From positions 18,730,257 through 18,794,256 of the forward strand of contig OZ038433.1 of assembly GCA_964036275.1 (NCBI GenBank): DNA of 64,000 nucleotides, written 5' to 3'. Positions 52,501 through 63,798 of the stretch are shown here, one piece after another. The position numbers and the translations under genes are program-made. The notes beneath the pieces were generated by a model, which did no database searches, had not been told where the DNA came from, and saw nothing but the letters and a program-made list of their open reading frames with translations. The stretch comes from Litoditis marina. Lineage: Eukaryota > Nematoda > Chromadorea > Rhabditida > Rhabditidae. Position 1 is the stretch's first letter. Every line of letters starts with the position of its first letter.

Positions 52501-52517
52501 CCAATCAGTACGGGTGA
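40531..52517 (+). CDS. sta-1: STAT transcription factor, 693 residues, 19 exons
   Basis: STATs are latent cytoplasmic transcription factors that dimerise through SH2-phosphotyrosine contacts. Exons: 40531-40584, 41094-41202, 41534-41700, 42748-42849, 43578-43648, 43885-44005, 44236-44310, 44938-45117, 45707-45838, 47515-47617, 48634-48777, 49454-49546, 50013-50110, 50399-50462, 50877-51004, 51296-51382, 51604-51665, 52020-52170, 52377-52517. Residues ~55-210 fit the coiled-coil region, ~210-390 the DNA-binding part ([14 protein letters not shown]) and ~373-420 the linker ([10 protein letters not shown]). The SH2 domain starts near [14 protein letters not shown]498 in CLRISY is the candidate phosphotyrosine-binding Arg. 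The tail has tyrosines 678, 683, 686 and 692. The classical N-terminal STAT domain is absent, and the length is close to that expected for nematode STA-1. A TTTCAG site at 40504 suggests trans-splicing. The exon 9 donor (45839) was chosen for phase. sta-1 versus sta-2 is inferred. Confidence 0.82.
40906..41083 (-). repeat. tRNA-like MITE/SINE family copy truncated at a STAT exon acceptor
   Basis: The left end tatagtgggtgccaaattt is intact. The element continues to ccctcccgcctttc, where the family would read ccgttggcgacgactata. Here it runs into tttttcag, the acceptor of STAT exon 41094-41202. Confidence 0.75.
44099..44142 (+). other. sta-1: Duplicate of a STAT exon tail with its splice donor
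   Basis: It repeats the end of exon 43885-44005: acctacagta..ca.t.ggggtggt.gcggccag.ttacag then gtgggag. The intervening DNA is GA-rich. It would encode nearly the same residues ([13 protein letters not shown]). There is no obvious acceptor for it, so it is probably a non-coding duplication or an alternative donor. Confidence 0.6.
44674..44910. repeat. 237-bp MITE (tatagtttgttccacc family) in a STAT intron
   Basis: Full length; it ends 27 bases before STAT exon 44938-45117. Confidence 0.85.
45455..45706 (+). pseudogene. sta-1: Two decayed tandem copies of a STAT exon start
   Basis: Copies begin at 45455 and 45586, each behind a ttccag acceptor. Both repeat the first ~30 bases of the true exon at 45707 (tcggagctgtg.ctgatccg.tg.g). 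Read in the gene's frame, copy 1 gives [10 protein letters not shown] and stops after 24 residues; copy 2 gives [12 protein letters not shown] then a stop. Spacings are 131 and 121 bases, so the unit includes the flanking intron. They look like a tandem duplication in which only the third exon stayed open. Confidence 0.75.
45968..46157. repeat. hAT-like element with GAATTG-repeat body and 8-bp target duplication
   Basis: The ends are tagggtggttaa and ttaaccactcta. Perfect direct repeats atgggcac lie at 45960-45967 and 46158-46165. The body is almost entirely gaattg/ggaatt units. It lies in the intron after STAT exon 9. Confidence 0.85.
46643..46835. repeat. Near-perfect palindromic MITE with a perfect 22-bp palindromic centre
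   Basis: The arms start tactctgaagttaaaa and run about 41 bases with one or two mismatches. The centre contains ttggtgcacaattgtgcacc plus aa. It lies in a STAT intron. Confidence 0.8.
48286..48578. repeat. Dispersed ~290-bp repeat, copy 2
   Basis: It corresponds to 27755-28040 and stops about 55 bases before STAT exon 48634-48777. Confidence 0.7.
48795..48989 (+). repeat. tRNA-like MITE/SINE family, 195-bp copy
   Basis: Complete ends; A box tagcgcagtgattagcg and B box ggttcgattcc. It starts 18 bases after a STAT exon. Confidence 0.85.
49038..49274. repeat. 237-bp MITE (tatagtttgttccacc family) in a STAT intron
   Basis: It is colinear with 33322-33558 and 44674-44910; few differences are visible. 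Confidence 0.85.
49691..49832. repeat. tagttaagcg block plus CT microsatellite in a STAT intron
   Basis: The same block and CT tract arrangement occurs at 36728-36880, suggesting that both were copied as one unit. Confidence 0.65.
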
Positions 52518-54945
52518 GGTTCGTGTTAGGACACACGCAAAACATGAATATAGACTGATTTTGCCCCAAAGCTGGATTCCTCTTAGCTCTTAGATAATCT
52601 CTCTGAAATAGTGAAAATAGTTGTTTAACTGGTGTTTCACTTCGGTTTTATTGAAAGAAACGAGATTTATAGAAAAAAAGGTTTTCCGTGAGGGATACTT
52701 TGTTTCTATCTTAGAAAACCATTTGCAAATCCAATAAAATCACAGAGTTTTCACGTGGTTTGAATTGAGAATTGCAACAAATTTCGACTAACTTCTTCTA
52801 CTTTTCTCTGTTTCTAGATGATAATATAAACATGCTAGAATGGTTCGAAACACACTAATTTAAGGACACAAACAAAGTTTATTCCATATTTATGTAAAAC
52901 TAAAGTCATTCCAGTACCTTCCCGGTGGAAAACCAGATGATGCCACCCTGTGCCCTCTTCACTCATAATACTCTCTCGTCACCGTTTGTGTAACTCTGTT
53001 TAAATCACAAACCATATTTTCAAAGTAGGCTCTTATTAATAGATTAGATTTGTATTTGAGTACATTCCTCACTCTTCACGTGTAACAACTACCAAATTCA
53101 CCGCCGGGAAGCTTCGCCAGTAGTCGATTTTGTTTGATAGAGTTGACCGAATACACTGTGCAGTTTCGTCTCAATACAAGTCATACTGTACAAGTTCGAT
53201 CGAAAACACTGGGATAAAACTATAAACACAGCGAGATACAGCACGATGCACCGTAGACGTGTAAGGGAGCGATAACCGTATACAATGAAGTCGCTCATGA
53301 AAAATAGGCTGTAATGGTGATTCAATCTGCTGTGTTTGTAGTTTGAACCCACCAGTCGATAGCGGAAACAGTTTTACCCGGCTATTGGGCCTTAGTCCCT
53401 ACTAAAACAAATACTGAATACTGGTGAAGTCCCCACATGCCATACTGGTTTCCTAGATCATGAAACCAAAAATATATAAAACTGAACAATTTCTTCATTT
53501 TCTTAGATTTTCCTTCTAAATGTTAATTTTTCCATTCTTTTCAACAACTGCTACATGCATAAACCCCTTTGCTAGTACGAGTTTTGACTGTTTACTTTTC
53601 GTTTTGTTTTGCTCAGGACCAACGAGTTCAACTGTTCACTTATTCTTGAGATTTTCACATGTGGGTCGATTATTTCTAAATTAGCCAAAAGCGTTTTGTT
53701 TTCGGAATAGAACATGTTTGTTTATCTCCGTTGTACTGATTTTGATTGTTTACTCTGTCATTATATTTTTGCTCTATCTGAATCTTGTTAGTGATTTGCA
53801 TTTTTAGTAGTAGTGTAGGTTTAGGTTCGATGTTTCACTTCCAGATATGTTTGTCATATATTCAACGAAAAAAAAACACGTGTGGTCACGTTGAACATGG
53901 AAGACACCAACTACACTTTTTCTGAATTATGATGTACATTCAATCTGACGTTTCACTTGATCTTTTACTAGCAGTATAATGCCTTATCTCTTTTAGATGT
54001 TACAGTACTAGACTGTGCTACTTGTGTTTGAATTCAGAAATTTCTTTAGAACTGATTCAAAGACGAATTTCGTAATGACATTTTTCGATCTCGTTCAAAT
54101 ATCGATTTTTGCCCACCCCATAACTGTTTTTGTCGGTGCATTGATTTTTCGTGAATAAAGATTCTATGGAGTTCCGTTTGGTCTATATATAGCTGCTCCT
54201 CGCTTGAAATTCAATGGTGGGGTCAAGCGACGATTTTAAAAAAGAATACAAGTTGCAAAGGTGAAGCGTGAAATTTTCGTTTTTGGGTTATGTGACACGT
54301 TAACGTACTACAAAGGTATTACTGGGAGCATTACTGATGAGTGAACCTTGAAAAACTTCCAAATCAACATTCGGACCAAACTTGAGAAAGTCAAATTATG
54401 CTCACAGTTCACCACAAACTACACTTTTTCCGTAACATTCAACGAAATTCGCCGAAAATTCTTTTATTTTCATTCAGTTCGGAAAATACAATGAACAAAG
54501 AGATCTTAGCTTTGGACTGATTTTGGCAGGGGCGAAGGGATCTGGAAATACAAAACAAAATTAGGGTATATTGTAAAAGTGTCCTCCTCCCCTTGAGCCA
54601 AAATAGGTTGGAATCCGACCCGTAGTACAATCACGTATTGGGAGGGGGCTACGGGGGGGGACTAATGGTGAGGGGAGGGATTGTACAATTTCCCCCAAAA
54701 ATTTGTACTTAAATCAGTTTATTCTATATTTCTACTGAATTGGAGGTTTTGGTTCCAACAGCGATAGAAGTTATCTCAGTGGTGCAATATGTATCGCTTC
54801 TGTAACTTTCATATAACCAAGGAATGAAGTGATCATTTTCTAAATTCACTACTAAAAAGCTGATCAGAAATCAAAACAGTTCAAATAACTCGAATGATCA
54901 AAAAATCAGAAGATGCTAAGGCAGATAGTTTAGAATACTACCAAC
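52518..54945. other. Convergent intergenic region, AT-rich
   Basis: This holds the 3' flank of the STAT gene and of the 54946-57090 gene. An inverted pair at about 53213-53346 (tataaacacagcg ... ctgtgtttgtagtttg) is one of many 'cacagc/tgtttgtagtttgat' hairpins in the window. No exon is seen. Confidence 0.5.
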
Positions 54946-57090
54946 CTAGGCGAGGAAAGAAAGGAAAGCGACAGTTCTGGTGATGTGTAGAATGACGACA
55001 ATATCAGCCAGAGTAGAGAGCAGAAATACCGCCATGGCAACACCGACGATGGTTGGCCAAATACTCTGGAATTTACAAATACTTAATTTTAATGAAAACA
55101 ATATGTAAAGGTAAAGGTACAGTATATTCACAACCAGTATATTGGTATCTACCTATACAGTGTATATTCAGATAATAAAAATGGAAGTAATAAGGAAGTT
55201 TGCCCTACACCATACAAATACAGAAAGGTGGAGGGTAGTATTTTCTATTTTCAAACAAACTTCTCCAGCAGACTAAATCCATTCTTTCACAAGTTATCCG
55301 GCTTCGTTGACAGAAAAACAAGTAAAAATGCGCGTACTTCACGCAATACGCACTTTACGTTTAAAGTAGAAACGTTGCACGCGCGTAAGGACTGTGAAGA
55401 CAGACTGTGGTACGCGGGCACTATTGTTGACAGGTTGGTGCCAGTTTTCATTCAACGCTATTGGAGAAATAGGAAGCGGTTCATCATGGAAGTTAACGTG
55501 TAAACGATAGCAAAAGTACAAACCTTCTTCACATTCTTGCTGGTCTTCTTGACTTCTTTTTTCTTTGTATCTTTTCCTTTCTTTGTTTTCTCCGAATTCT
55601 TTTCCTCCTCTTTTTCCGTCTTTTTTGTATCTGTTCCTGCTGAAGGATAGAACCATGAAATACCATCGAAAACATACTAATTGGTTGAAAAAAAAACATA
55701 ATTGTGAATACTTTTATGGATTAGAAAAACAATATGGTCGAACAACTCATGAAAGCTCTTCTCAACTGGGTGGATTTATATTACCAGTGAAAAGATTGAA
55801 TTATCTTTGTGAAGTTAGCAGAGGCAGGCTGGAACGGTACGTTTTTCTCTGTGCTTCGTTCAGAGACATTTCTTTCAATTCTGTGCGTTAGGCAATCTAC
55901 AAAAGCAAGAAAGCCGTCTGCGTCTCTTAGACCTGCACACTCTCTCGTCAACGTTTGGAAACGCAGCTATAAAAGAACACATCTTTGACCATATTCAAAT
56001 GACCCGCCCTTCGAATTTCAACCTGCGTCTCTCGTTTTGTGTACTATTTCGTGACACTCGTATCCCGACGGAATGTAAGAGCAGAGAAATAGCATATGTT
56101 CGAGAAGACGCAGGTTGGGATCAGCTGTAGGATTTGTCAAACCGTTGTGAATGACGTACCATCGGCTTTGGTAGGGTTTAGCGAGCGGCCAGCTAGTCTG
56201 CGTATCAATGATCTACACACTCTCTCAAATGCTGGTAAGTAGTCAACGACCGCTCGCCCCGCATCGCTCAAACAATTGAACCCTCTGCTGTCTTTATAGG
56301 GAAAATAGCGACTGTATAACTAACCATTGGCATCTCCTTTTTTCGCATCTCCTTTCTCTCCTTTCTCTCCTTTTTTTCCTTTTGCCGATTTCGGAGCGTT
56401 TCCCTCGCTGTTCAGATTCACATTGTCTTCCGGACTGAAAAAACAAACAAAATTGATAAGAAGATAATAAGAACAATCCAGAAAACAGCGTTCCTTGAAA
56501 AAAACCAATCTTTAGTAAAGGAGAGTTCCTAATTTGTTTTTTTTTTTCATTTTTTCGTAGTTACTGTCGATAATGTGTGCTAAATCGGTGAAAAACTCTA
56601 ATAGGAAATTGAAATTTGTAAAAGAAAACCTGTGGTCATTCTCATTGTGTTTCAATAGGATGTTTTTGTAGTTTGTTTCAAATACTTTCTCGAAATAGTG
56701 TCCAAACTACAACTCTACAAACTAAATGTGGTCGAAATCGGGACCGAACTAAAAAAACAACAACACAGTATTCGCTTGCTTATGGAAGTGCAAACCCTAT
56801 ATAAGAATATGAAGAATAAGGATAAGAATATGTATTGAATCGTGATTCAATTATAGGAAAAGTAATAGACAAAAATATGAAGGCGAAAGAATCAAAAGGG
56901 GAGGAAAAGGGGATATACAGCCAATCTCACCCAAGGGGAATCGCCTCAGGGGATTTTTCAATACCAAACTATAAAGTAAACGTGTTGAGTCTCACCCGAG
57001 TGGTCTGACATCGATAGCCTCAGGAGGAGGAGCGGGAGGAGCTGGAGCATCTCCGCCAGGATTAGGACCCAATTCTTCGTAATCACCCAT
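54946..57090 (-). CDS. Lysine-rich single-pass membrane protein, 146 residues
   Basis: Four exons join in phase: 56996-57090, 56325-56434, 55524-55639, 54946-55065. ATG 57090 lies six bases after a tttttgcag acceptor (spliced-leader site or leader exon). The N-terminus is acidic and Pro/Ala-rich (PAPPAPPPEA). The middle is repetitive and lysine-rich (KKGEKGEKGDAKKGD, then KKTEKEEEK). A hydrophobic segment near 110-131 (TIVGVAMAVFLLSTLADIVVIL) and a short hydrophobic tail close the protein. There is no signal peptide, so it is probably N-in, anchored near the C-terminus in an internal or plasma membrane. I do not recognise the family. All splice sites are good, so it is probably a real gene. 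Function is unknown. Confidence 0.65.
56018..56130. repeat. Internal fragment of the 172-bp palindromic MITE
   Basis: It contains acctgcgtctctcg...actatttcgtgac and gtaagagcagagaaatagca...gacgcaggttgggat, in the order seen at 18960-19060. It lies in an intron of the 54946-57090 gene. Confidence 0.6.
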
Positions 57091-60000
57091 TGTTATCTGC
57101 AAAAACCATTTTTTAAATTGATTATTTGTTTATTCATTGTTCAATGTACCTAAAATAATGAATCTATTTACCTGAGATTTTATTTACGGAGCATTTTGAA
57201 ATTATAAAAAGTGACCATACGATTATTTTGAATCTGATTGACGCGTGAAACACAGATAGATCAAACCACAAACATGCGTAAACAATGAATTGTAAGAAAG
57301 TGTGTTCCTTATTCTTATAAACTCACTTTCACTAAGAAAAGTTTAGTGAAAAGTTTAGGATGAACTGAAAAGTAGGAGAAACTCAACCAACCGACTCCGA
57401 CGAGCAGCAATAGAAATATGAGAACGAAATGGAAAACGGCGGGAGACACGGGGAGGAAAAGGGTTTCACGTGAACGTGAACGTGTACTTTGAGGACGAAA
57501 ACACGTTCAGCTGTCTACTCTGGAGAAATTCTCGTTGGTCTAGTGAAAGAAAAAACAGCCGTAAAGCTATCAAAAAAAGTGGATTTCCTGAAATTTGTTA
57601 TCGAAATCTTGACAGTGGAATTCGTCCAGACCGTTCAAAAACGTGGCGCGTTCTATGACTACGGAAGTTCGGAACGTTTCAATTCTCAATTGGGATCTCA
57701 CAGGGAATCGCACTATTTTATTCTGCCAATTCTCGTTTTCAGGAAAAAAGTTCCTAAAAGAAATCAATTTCTGACTTTCCGTATAGTTTGCATATTTCCC
57801 AACTGGACTTGGGCAGCTTGTCAATGAAATTTCAAGGCAGTTTTTGAACATATTGAAATACTTCAAAACAATAGAAATTCATGGTAAGGGTTCTTCGCCG
57901 TTATTATAATTCGTATCCGAAGACACGTTCTGGAAAACATGTGCTTTCTCTGAATGACAGTCTTCCAAAGTTTTTGGCACGCTGCCAACGAGTCCAGTTG
58001 GGAAATGTGAGCACTATATCGTGGTTATATGATTAAACTTGTATGCGTTCTACAGTTTTGTCTTGGACTACTTTAAAAATGTTTACTTGTTACTGTTCAC
58101 AAGTATTGCATAATATAAATAAATTTTTGTCCATATTTTTATTGATAACTCCTCGAGAGACGTTTGTAGTGAAACTAGTTTCTGTTGATAGAATGTACAC
58201 AGAGACAAACACAGTAGACAATAGGAATACCAGCTTGTTCATTCCATTTCACTCTCATATACACCAGTTATACTCAAGAAACGGTGCCTAAACAGCCAGA
58301 AAAAGCTATCTCTACTTACTTCCCCTCTCCGTTTACCTCTTCCTTTCTCTTTTTCTTCCTGCCGACTCTCATCCCCTTCTCTTTCCTTTCCTTCACCCTC
58401 TCATGTACACTACTTGATTTCACAGAAGTTCTCAATTTATAGACCCAGTTGCCTAACTTAGACAAGATATGAACGGATAAGTGTAGTTTGATGCGCGATT
58501 TTACCGCTTTAATTTCTCTCATCGTTATCTCTCTCTGTTCATTCTCTCTCCGTCTCTCGGTTCCTTCTCTCTTTTATTTTCCTTTTCCTTTTAAATTTTT
58601 TTTCCTTTATAACTTCTTTCCACGCTTGAAAACTAGAACCTGTGTTTTGTTTTTCCGCCCCCCCCCCCCACTCTCGAAATCTCTCGATCTCTCTTTAATC
58701 CCTATCTTCTCTCTCCATTCATTCATACATCTCCCCCCCCCTATCTATCTCTCTCTCTATCTCTCTCTCACATTCCTTTCCTCCCCCCCCCTCTCTCCAT
58801 CTCTATTCCTCTCATCTTTCTCTGTCTCTGTTTCTCTCTCTCTCTATCTCCCTCCCCCCTCTTCCTCTCTCTTCCGTCATCTGATCTCTCCCCCTCCGTT
58901 TGTTTTTCCCAGCCCATCCCAAATGTGCCAGATGCTTTCATGAAACACATGAACGAAGTATAGAGCAAAAAAACTTCACCTGAATTCAATACATACTACT
59001 CCGCTGTTTTTTTATTATTTCTTGAATTTCTGATATTTATACTTCTTTGTAAAATGTTTTCGTCCGCTTATCTTTTTCCTACAATTCTACTGTACGTTCT
59101 CCATGTTATCTATTCTCTCCTTTTTCTATGTCTCTCTTGCTCTTTCTCCGTTCCCCAATACCTTTCCCTCTCCCTCTCTCTCTGTTTCTTCACTCTTCTC
59201 CTCTCTTGTATTTCTCTTGTACTTCTTTCGCGCTCTCTCTCTTCTCCCTCCCTCTCTCTCTCTTCTCTCGCTCTTTTTTCTTTTTCTCTCTCTCTCCCTC
59301 CCTCTCTCCTCTCTATTTGATGTATGCCCTCCGCTTCCCGGATGAATAGTTTTCGCTTCCTGTCTATCTTGCGTGAGCTCCTCGAGCAACCTCCTGTTTA
59401 CCGAACCAATATCTTTCTTTCCGTGAACTTTCTCTTCTCTACTGTCGCACTTTCGGTTTCTTCCTCCCTCTCTCCCTCTCTCTCTCTCACTTTCTCTCGC
59501 TTTTTTTCTCTTGCTTTTTCGCTTTCTATCTCAGCCTACTCCCTCCCTCTTACAGTTTCTTCTCTGTTTATCTTTCAATCCTTCGTTTCTCTCTTTTTCT
59601 CTCCCTCCCTCTCTCTCTCTTTCTCTTTCATCCCCTCTCTCCCCCACTTCGTTTATTTCCATATCTCTTTCTCTTCTTCATACAATGGACTATTCAAGAC
59701 TGAAATTCTGTTTCCAATACGAAATTTCGTCCATTCTTTACATGAAACCCTTTGTATCTTTCATATTTTTTAAGAGAATAATACTCCCTTTCCATTCAAC
59801 TGTATTGACGGTAGTGTCGACCAATTCTATATCTAATCTGGTTTTTTTGGTTACCTAACCGGTTTTGGATGAGCCTTCTTCGGATTACTACGAACTAAAA
59901 TCCGGTCACCTAACAAACTAACGGTGAAAACCAAACCACATTTCGTGTCAGAAAAAAGGTAACCGGTTCTCATTTCAGGTTACCAACTGGTTACCTACTG

Positions 60001-61901
60001 AGGTAACCTGAAAAACGTTACGGAAAACGGTTAGACATAGAATTCATCAGTAGTGTATCACCATTTCTCGTTACTCTCTGTTTGTGCCGAATGCGCGCAG
60101 TTCCGTTGTAAAGAGTGCGCCCCTGGCAGGAGTCAAACGGCAACTGACATAATGTGTTAGCTAACCTCCCCTTGATTGCTCCGTTACCACTCTGAGTACC
60201 CTCAGGCAGTATAATACATCATTACCACAACTATTCATTCGTTCGCTACTTTGTTCTAAGAAACTACAATAGATTAGCGACTATCGAAGAATATTTGTTT
60301 TTATCGTATTAATTTTCAGTTTTTTACCTGTAAATTTCCAATAGTTTATACGTTTCAGAAGGACTGTCTTTGGGGATGGTAGTGTAAGGCATGACTGAGC
60401 TTAGTATCAGTTCATACGCTTTGCCAAACAGAGAATAGTCAATTTCATACCTACTGATGCTCCTACAGTACACAGTCGAACTTGCAAATGAATGATTTTT
60501 GATGTGGACTTCAATTTTGTCGACTGGTGAAACTTTTCATATCTTTTTTTTCTCTTTTTTTACGCTATTCCGAGGCACTGAAAGAAGCATTTTATCCATC
60601 AGAAGGAGTCTCGTTAGAAATGAAAAGACTATATTCTCTCCAAATCCAGCAAGAAACTGGGAGGTTCCTCGGATATTTACTTTGGAGGTATCTCAAGAGA
60701 GTGCCCTCTTTCACACTTGTATTCTCTCCTGACTCTTTACAACTCAATGTAACTTTTGTCTTTCATATCTATTTTCCCCGTTAAAAACTTCATTAATTGC
60801 TTGTGGAGACGACATAATTGAACCAAAACTTCTAACCCATTTAAAACTTTTGAATATAACCTGGGCATTCTACAAGTTTCAGCAGATAGTAAATTGATTA
60901 CCTACGTGAAAACCGCTGCCAAATATTCTGTTGTGTATATGCGATAAAACTACATTCTACATTTTTAAATTGGTCCCATATTACGAAATTCATTAGATTT
61001 GATCGAAGTAGAAACTAAAACGACAATATTTGCTTCTCTTGTATCTCTTCTACAACTCTTCTCACGCCCCAATTTGACCTACTTGACCCGTAATAGGGTA
61101 CTTAGTGCCTAGTGTATTTAGTGTGAAGGCAGTCTAATGTGGGAGAATTGCATTAGCAAGGGGGCATTAGTTAATTCTCACAACCGGACCACCCAAGATG
61201 CTAATTAGACCCCCTTTGAGAGAAGGTTACACGCCGTTTACAACTCTGACATAAGGAATATTTATTCACGATTCACTGTTTGAAACGTATCACGTGATTG
61301 TACAAACTTGTTAATTTGAAAATTCAGCTTGAAAAAACATGAAACATTTCGAGAAAGGTTTGAACAAAAAAAATACGGTTTAGTTAAAATCTCAGGAAAT
61401 ATCCAATTTTCTTCTATGTTGTTTCGTATCTGCAAATGTTGGTAGTTCTTCTCCCTTTCCATTAAAATGAAGCGAATGAATCATGTTCCGCACTCATACA
61501 ACATCATTTTTTTCTGTATAGAAATTGTGTTACTTTCTTAATTCTAGTTCTTGACTTGAATTTAAACTAGCAAAAGTTCATCGTAACCAAAGTTCTGGGT
61601 TATACTTATACTCTGCAGTTTCCTCAAACAAATATTGTTAGAAACGCATTGATAGCACATTCGAGAGAGAGACGCAGACTTTCTATGGCCCTAGGAGTGT
61701 TCACGTCGGAATGACTATGACTATGATATGTATAAAACAGTGATTTGAATCTGAATATTATCATGTTAATATATATTTACAAGGGTGACATTATCAGAAA
61801 ATGGTTTGTTATCATCAAAATAAGTAACATTTTGAGTGTCTCGTAATTATTCAACTTATTTTGAAAGATTACTCTCTTCACTATAACCTTCATGTTTTCA
61901 G
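57091..61901. other. Gene-poor 4.8-kb region
   Basis: It contains fragments of several MITEs, the CT-rich domain at 58310-59690, a ggttacc..ccggtt repeat (59850-60020, also near 27090-27150) and a decayed MITE at 60433-60631. Open frames are mostly low complexity. I find no splice-consistent gene. Confidence 0.5.
58310..59690. repeat. ~1.4-kb polypyrimidine domain, CT/C-rich
   Basis: The plus strand is dominated by ctct, tttct and poly-C runs over most of this span. Interruptions lie near 58400-58500 and 58920-59090. Translated frames here are only Ser/Leu/Pro/Phe repeats. Confidence 0.85.
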
Positions 61902-61904
61902 TAA

Positions 61905-63798
61905 ATGGACGACGTTTGGTTACACGTGTTCTCTCATCTCTCTCCTTCTCTGCTTCTAACCTGCGAGAGAGTGTGTCAGAACTGGAGACAGCTGACGGCA
62001 GAGACATTCGCCAAGTACAATTCTCTCGATGTTGAGAGAGACTTCGGAAAGTGTATTGAGGAACCTGAGGCGATGACCAACATTGTCGGTTGGTTCAAGC
62101 ATCATCATTTGAAATGACGTCAAATATTAATAGTTTATATTTTGAGGTCATTATGAAAATCATACGATCACTTTCCCTGTATTGAGCTGTGATTGTAGTT
62201 TGGACGCGGTAAATGTGTGATTTATGATCAAACTACAATTCACATCTTTTCTTTGCCTGAAATGAGATAAATTCAGTCTCTTGAAACCTCGTCATTTTCG
62301 TTAAATACTATTCAAACTGATGTTCAGAAGTTTTTCACTCTCTAGAGCGGTGATTGTAGTTTGAACTCGGTAAATCTGTTTTACAATATGAATTTTGGCG
62401 TTCCACGTCGGATGCTCTAGCTTGCGTATTCTGACTTCTACTCTCCAGACCGCCACTCGTCCGCCCTCCGTTCCGCGGTGTTCCACGCGAAGGCGACGAC
62501 GGAGAGACACGCGGTTTGCGCCAGTCCCCATCACTTGACGCAGAACGTGATGCGCGCGTTGTGTCGACGGGCCAAGCGGTTGAGAAGTCTACGGATTGAG
62601 AGGTAAGGATAGAATTGTCATTATATTTGACAAACATCGCGCGCAGAGAAAAAACAAACCAACGAATAAGTTGTTATTTTCCAGTGTATTAAAGGTAGCT
62701 TATTAAACGCCTTCAGCTAGCGGTCGGCATTTAGAACCGAATTTCAAAGGCTGAAGTTCGAGAATTGATTTGTTCAGTTGGCGTTCATTCGGTTTGTTTC
62801 ATATATTTCTGTTTCAGAATGATCATCACAGTGGCTGCTCTGGAAATGCTTCCGGAATTACCCGAAACTATTGAGGTAGGTCAATCACCAAAAAATAACC
62901 TTTTTTGTAATCACTAACCGTGATCTACAGTTTTTTCACTGTTCTGCTCATTTCGAAAAACTAGAATTCTTCGAATTTGCACAGGCTTGCTGTTCAACCA
63001 CTTCGAATTTCACTCTGACGGTACTGAATTTGTTACTTGGTTTGAATGTTGATTTCCTCCAGGAGTTATCGATTGTCAACTGTATGATGTCCTGTGATTC
63101 TTTCGAAACAAATCAAATCGTGCGACGGAGTTTTCTCCAACTTCTCAGAAAATGCACGAGGTTGAAAAAGTTCGAAATAGAGGTGAGTTAAATCAAATAC
63201 ATATTCTTTTCTCGACATTTATTATTGCAAAGTTACGGTGGCGTCCCATGTATTTTGTAGTCTTGACTGTTCATTGGGTTATTGTCACATTGGTTTGATT
63301 TTGTAGTTGAACCGTACACGAGGTTGTAATACTTATTTTGGCGACATTTCGGCAAATTCACAACAATGCCGAGGTTCAAATAAAGCAGGACTTGGAGAAT
63401 ATTATTACATTGTCATACTTGGTGATAACGCCAAACGACCAGATCGCTTTATGCCCCAAACCGACTCTTCTCTGCGCTATGGTCGCTAAAAGTCCAAAAT
63501 TGATCATCAGAGATTTCAAATAAACGTTTAGATTTCATTTTTGCAGGGGCGTGGCTATAGCCTTGACCATTTCGAGTTGGACTGCGAACTGTTGAACAGT
63601 CTCCCGTCCACCCTCTCCCATCTATCCATTTCGGCCGGAAAAGCACTCAAAATACAGGATTTGAACTTTCTGCGCGATAAAAGGTTGGTTTTTGAGTGGA
63701 AATTGAGGAAGAGTGCAAGGTGTTTACTCGTTATTCTGCGAAAACTGAACCTTTTACCCTTAGTTTCCCCAACTGTTCGAAGAAAACAAACATTATCC
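61905..63798 (+). CDS. F-box protein with leucine-rich C-terminal region, runs toward the right edge
   Basis: F-box proteins recruit substrates to SKP1-CUL1 ubiquitin ligases. Exons: 61905-62088, 62449-62602, 62818-62875, 63063-63182, 63547-63683, 63764-63798, all joining in phase; the last ends with GTAAGA. Residues 2-31 form an F-box (DDVWLHVFSHLSPSLLLTCERVCQNWRQL). Later parts have leucine-rich-repeat-like spacing: ALCRRAKRLRSLRIE, LPETIEELSIVNC, LLRKCTRLKKFEIE, LPSTLSHLSIS. ATG 61905 is three bases after a ttttcag acceptor, fitting spliced-leader addition. A coding-like frame at 63338-63523 (TLLCAMVAKSPKLIIRDF) may be another repeat exon, but I could not connect it with GT-AG sites. No stop codon is reached, so the 3' end is unresolved. 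Confidence 0.7.

Noticed and set aside
57470..57830. Open frame with VYSGEILVGLV, faintly like an arrestin N-domain strand
   Set aside because: It lacks an ATG, needs a frame change from the preceding VNVYFEDENT reading, and no second exon fits. The similarity is too weak to call.
58488..59858. Several 70-150-codon frames of Ser/Leu/Phe/Pro
   Set aside because: Low-complexity translations of the CT-rich domain with no initiation or splice context.
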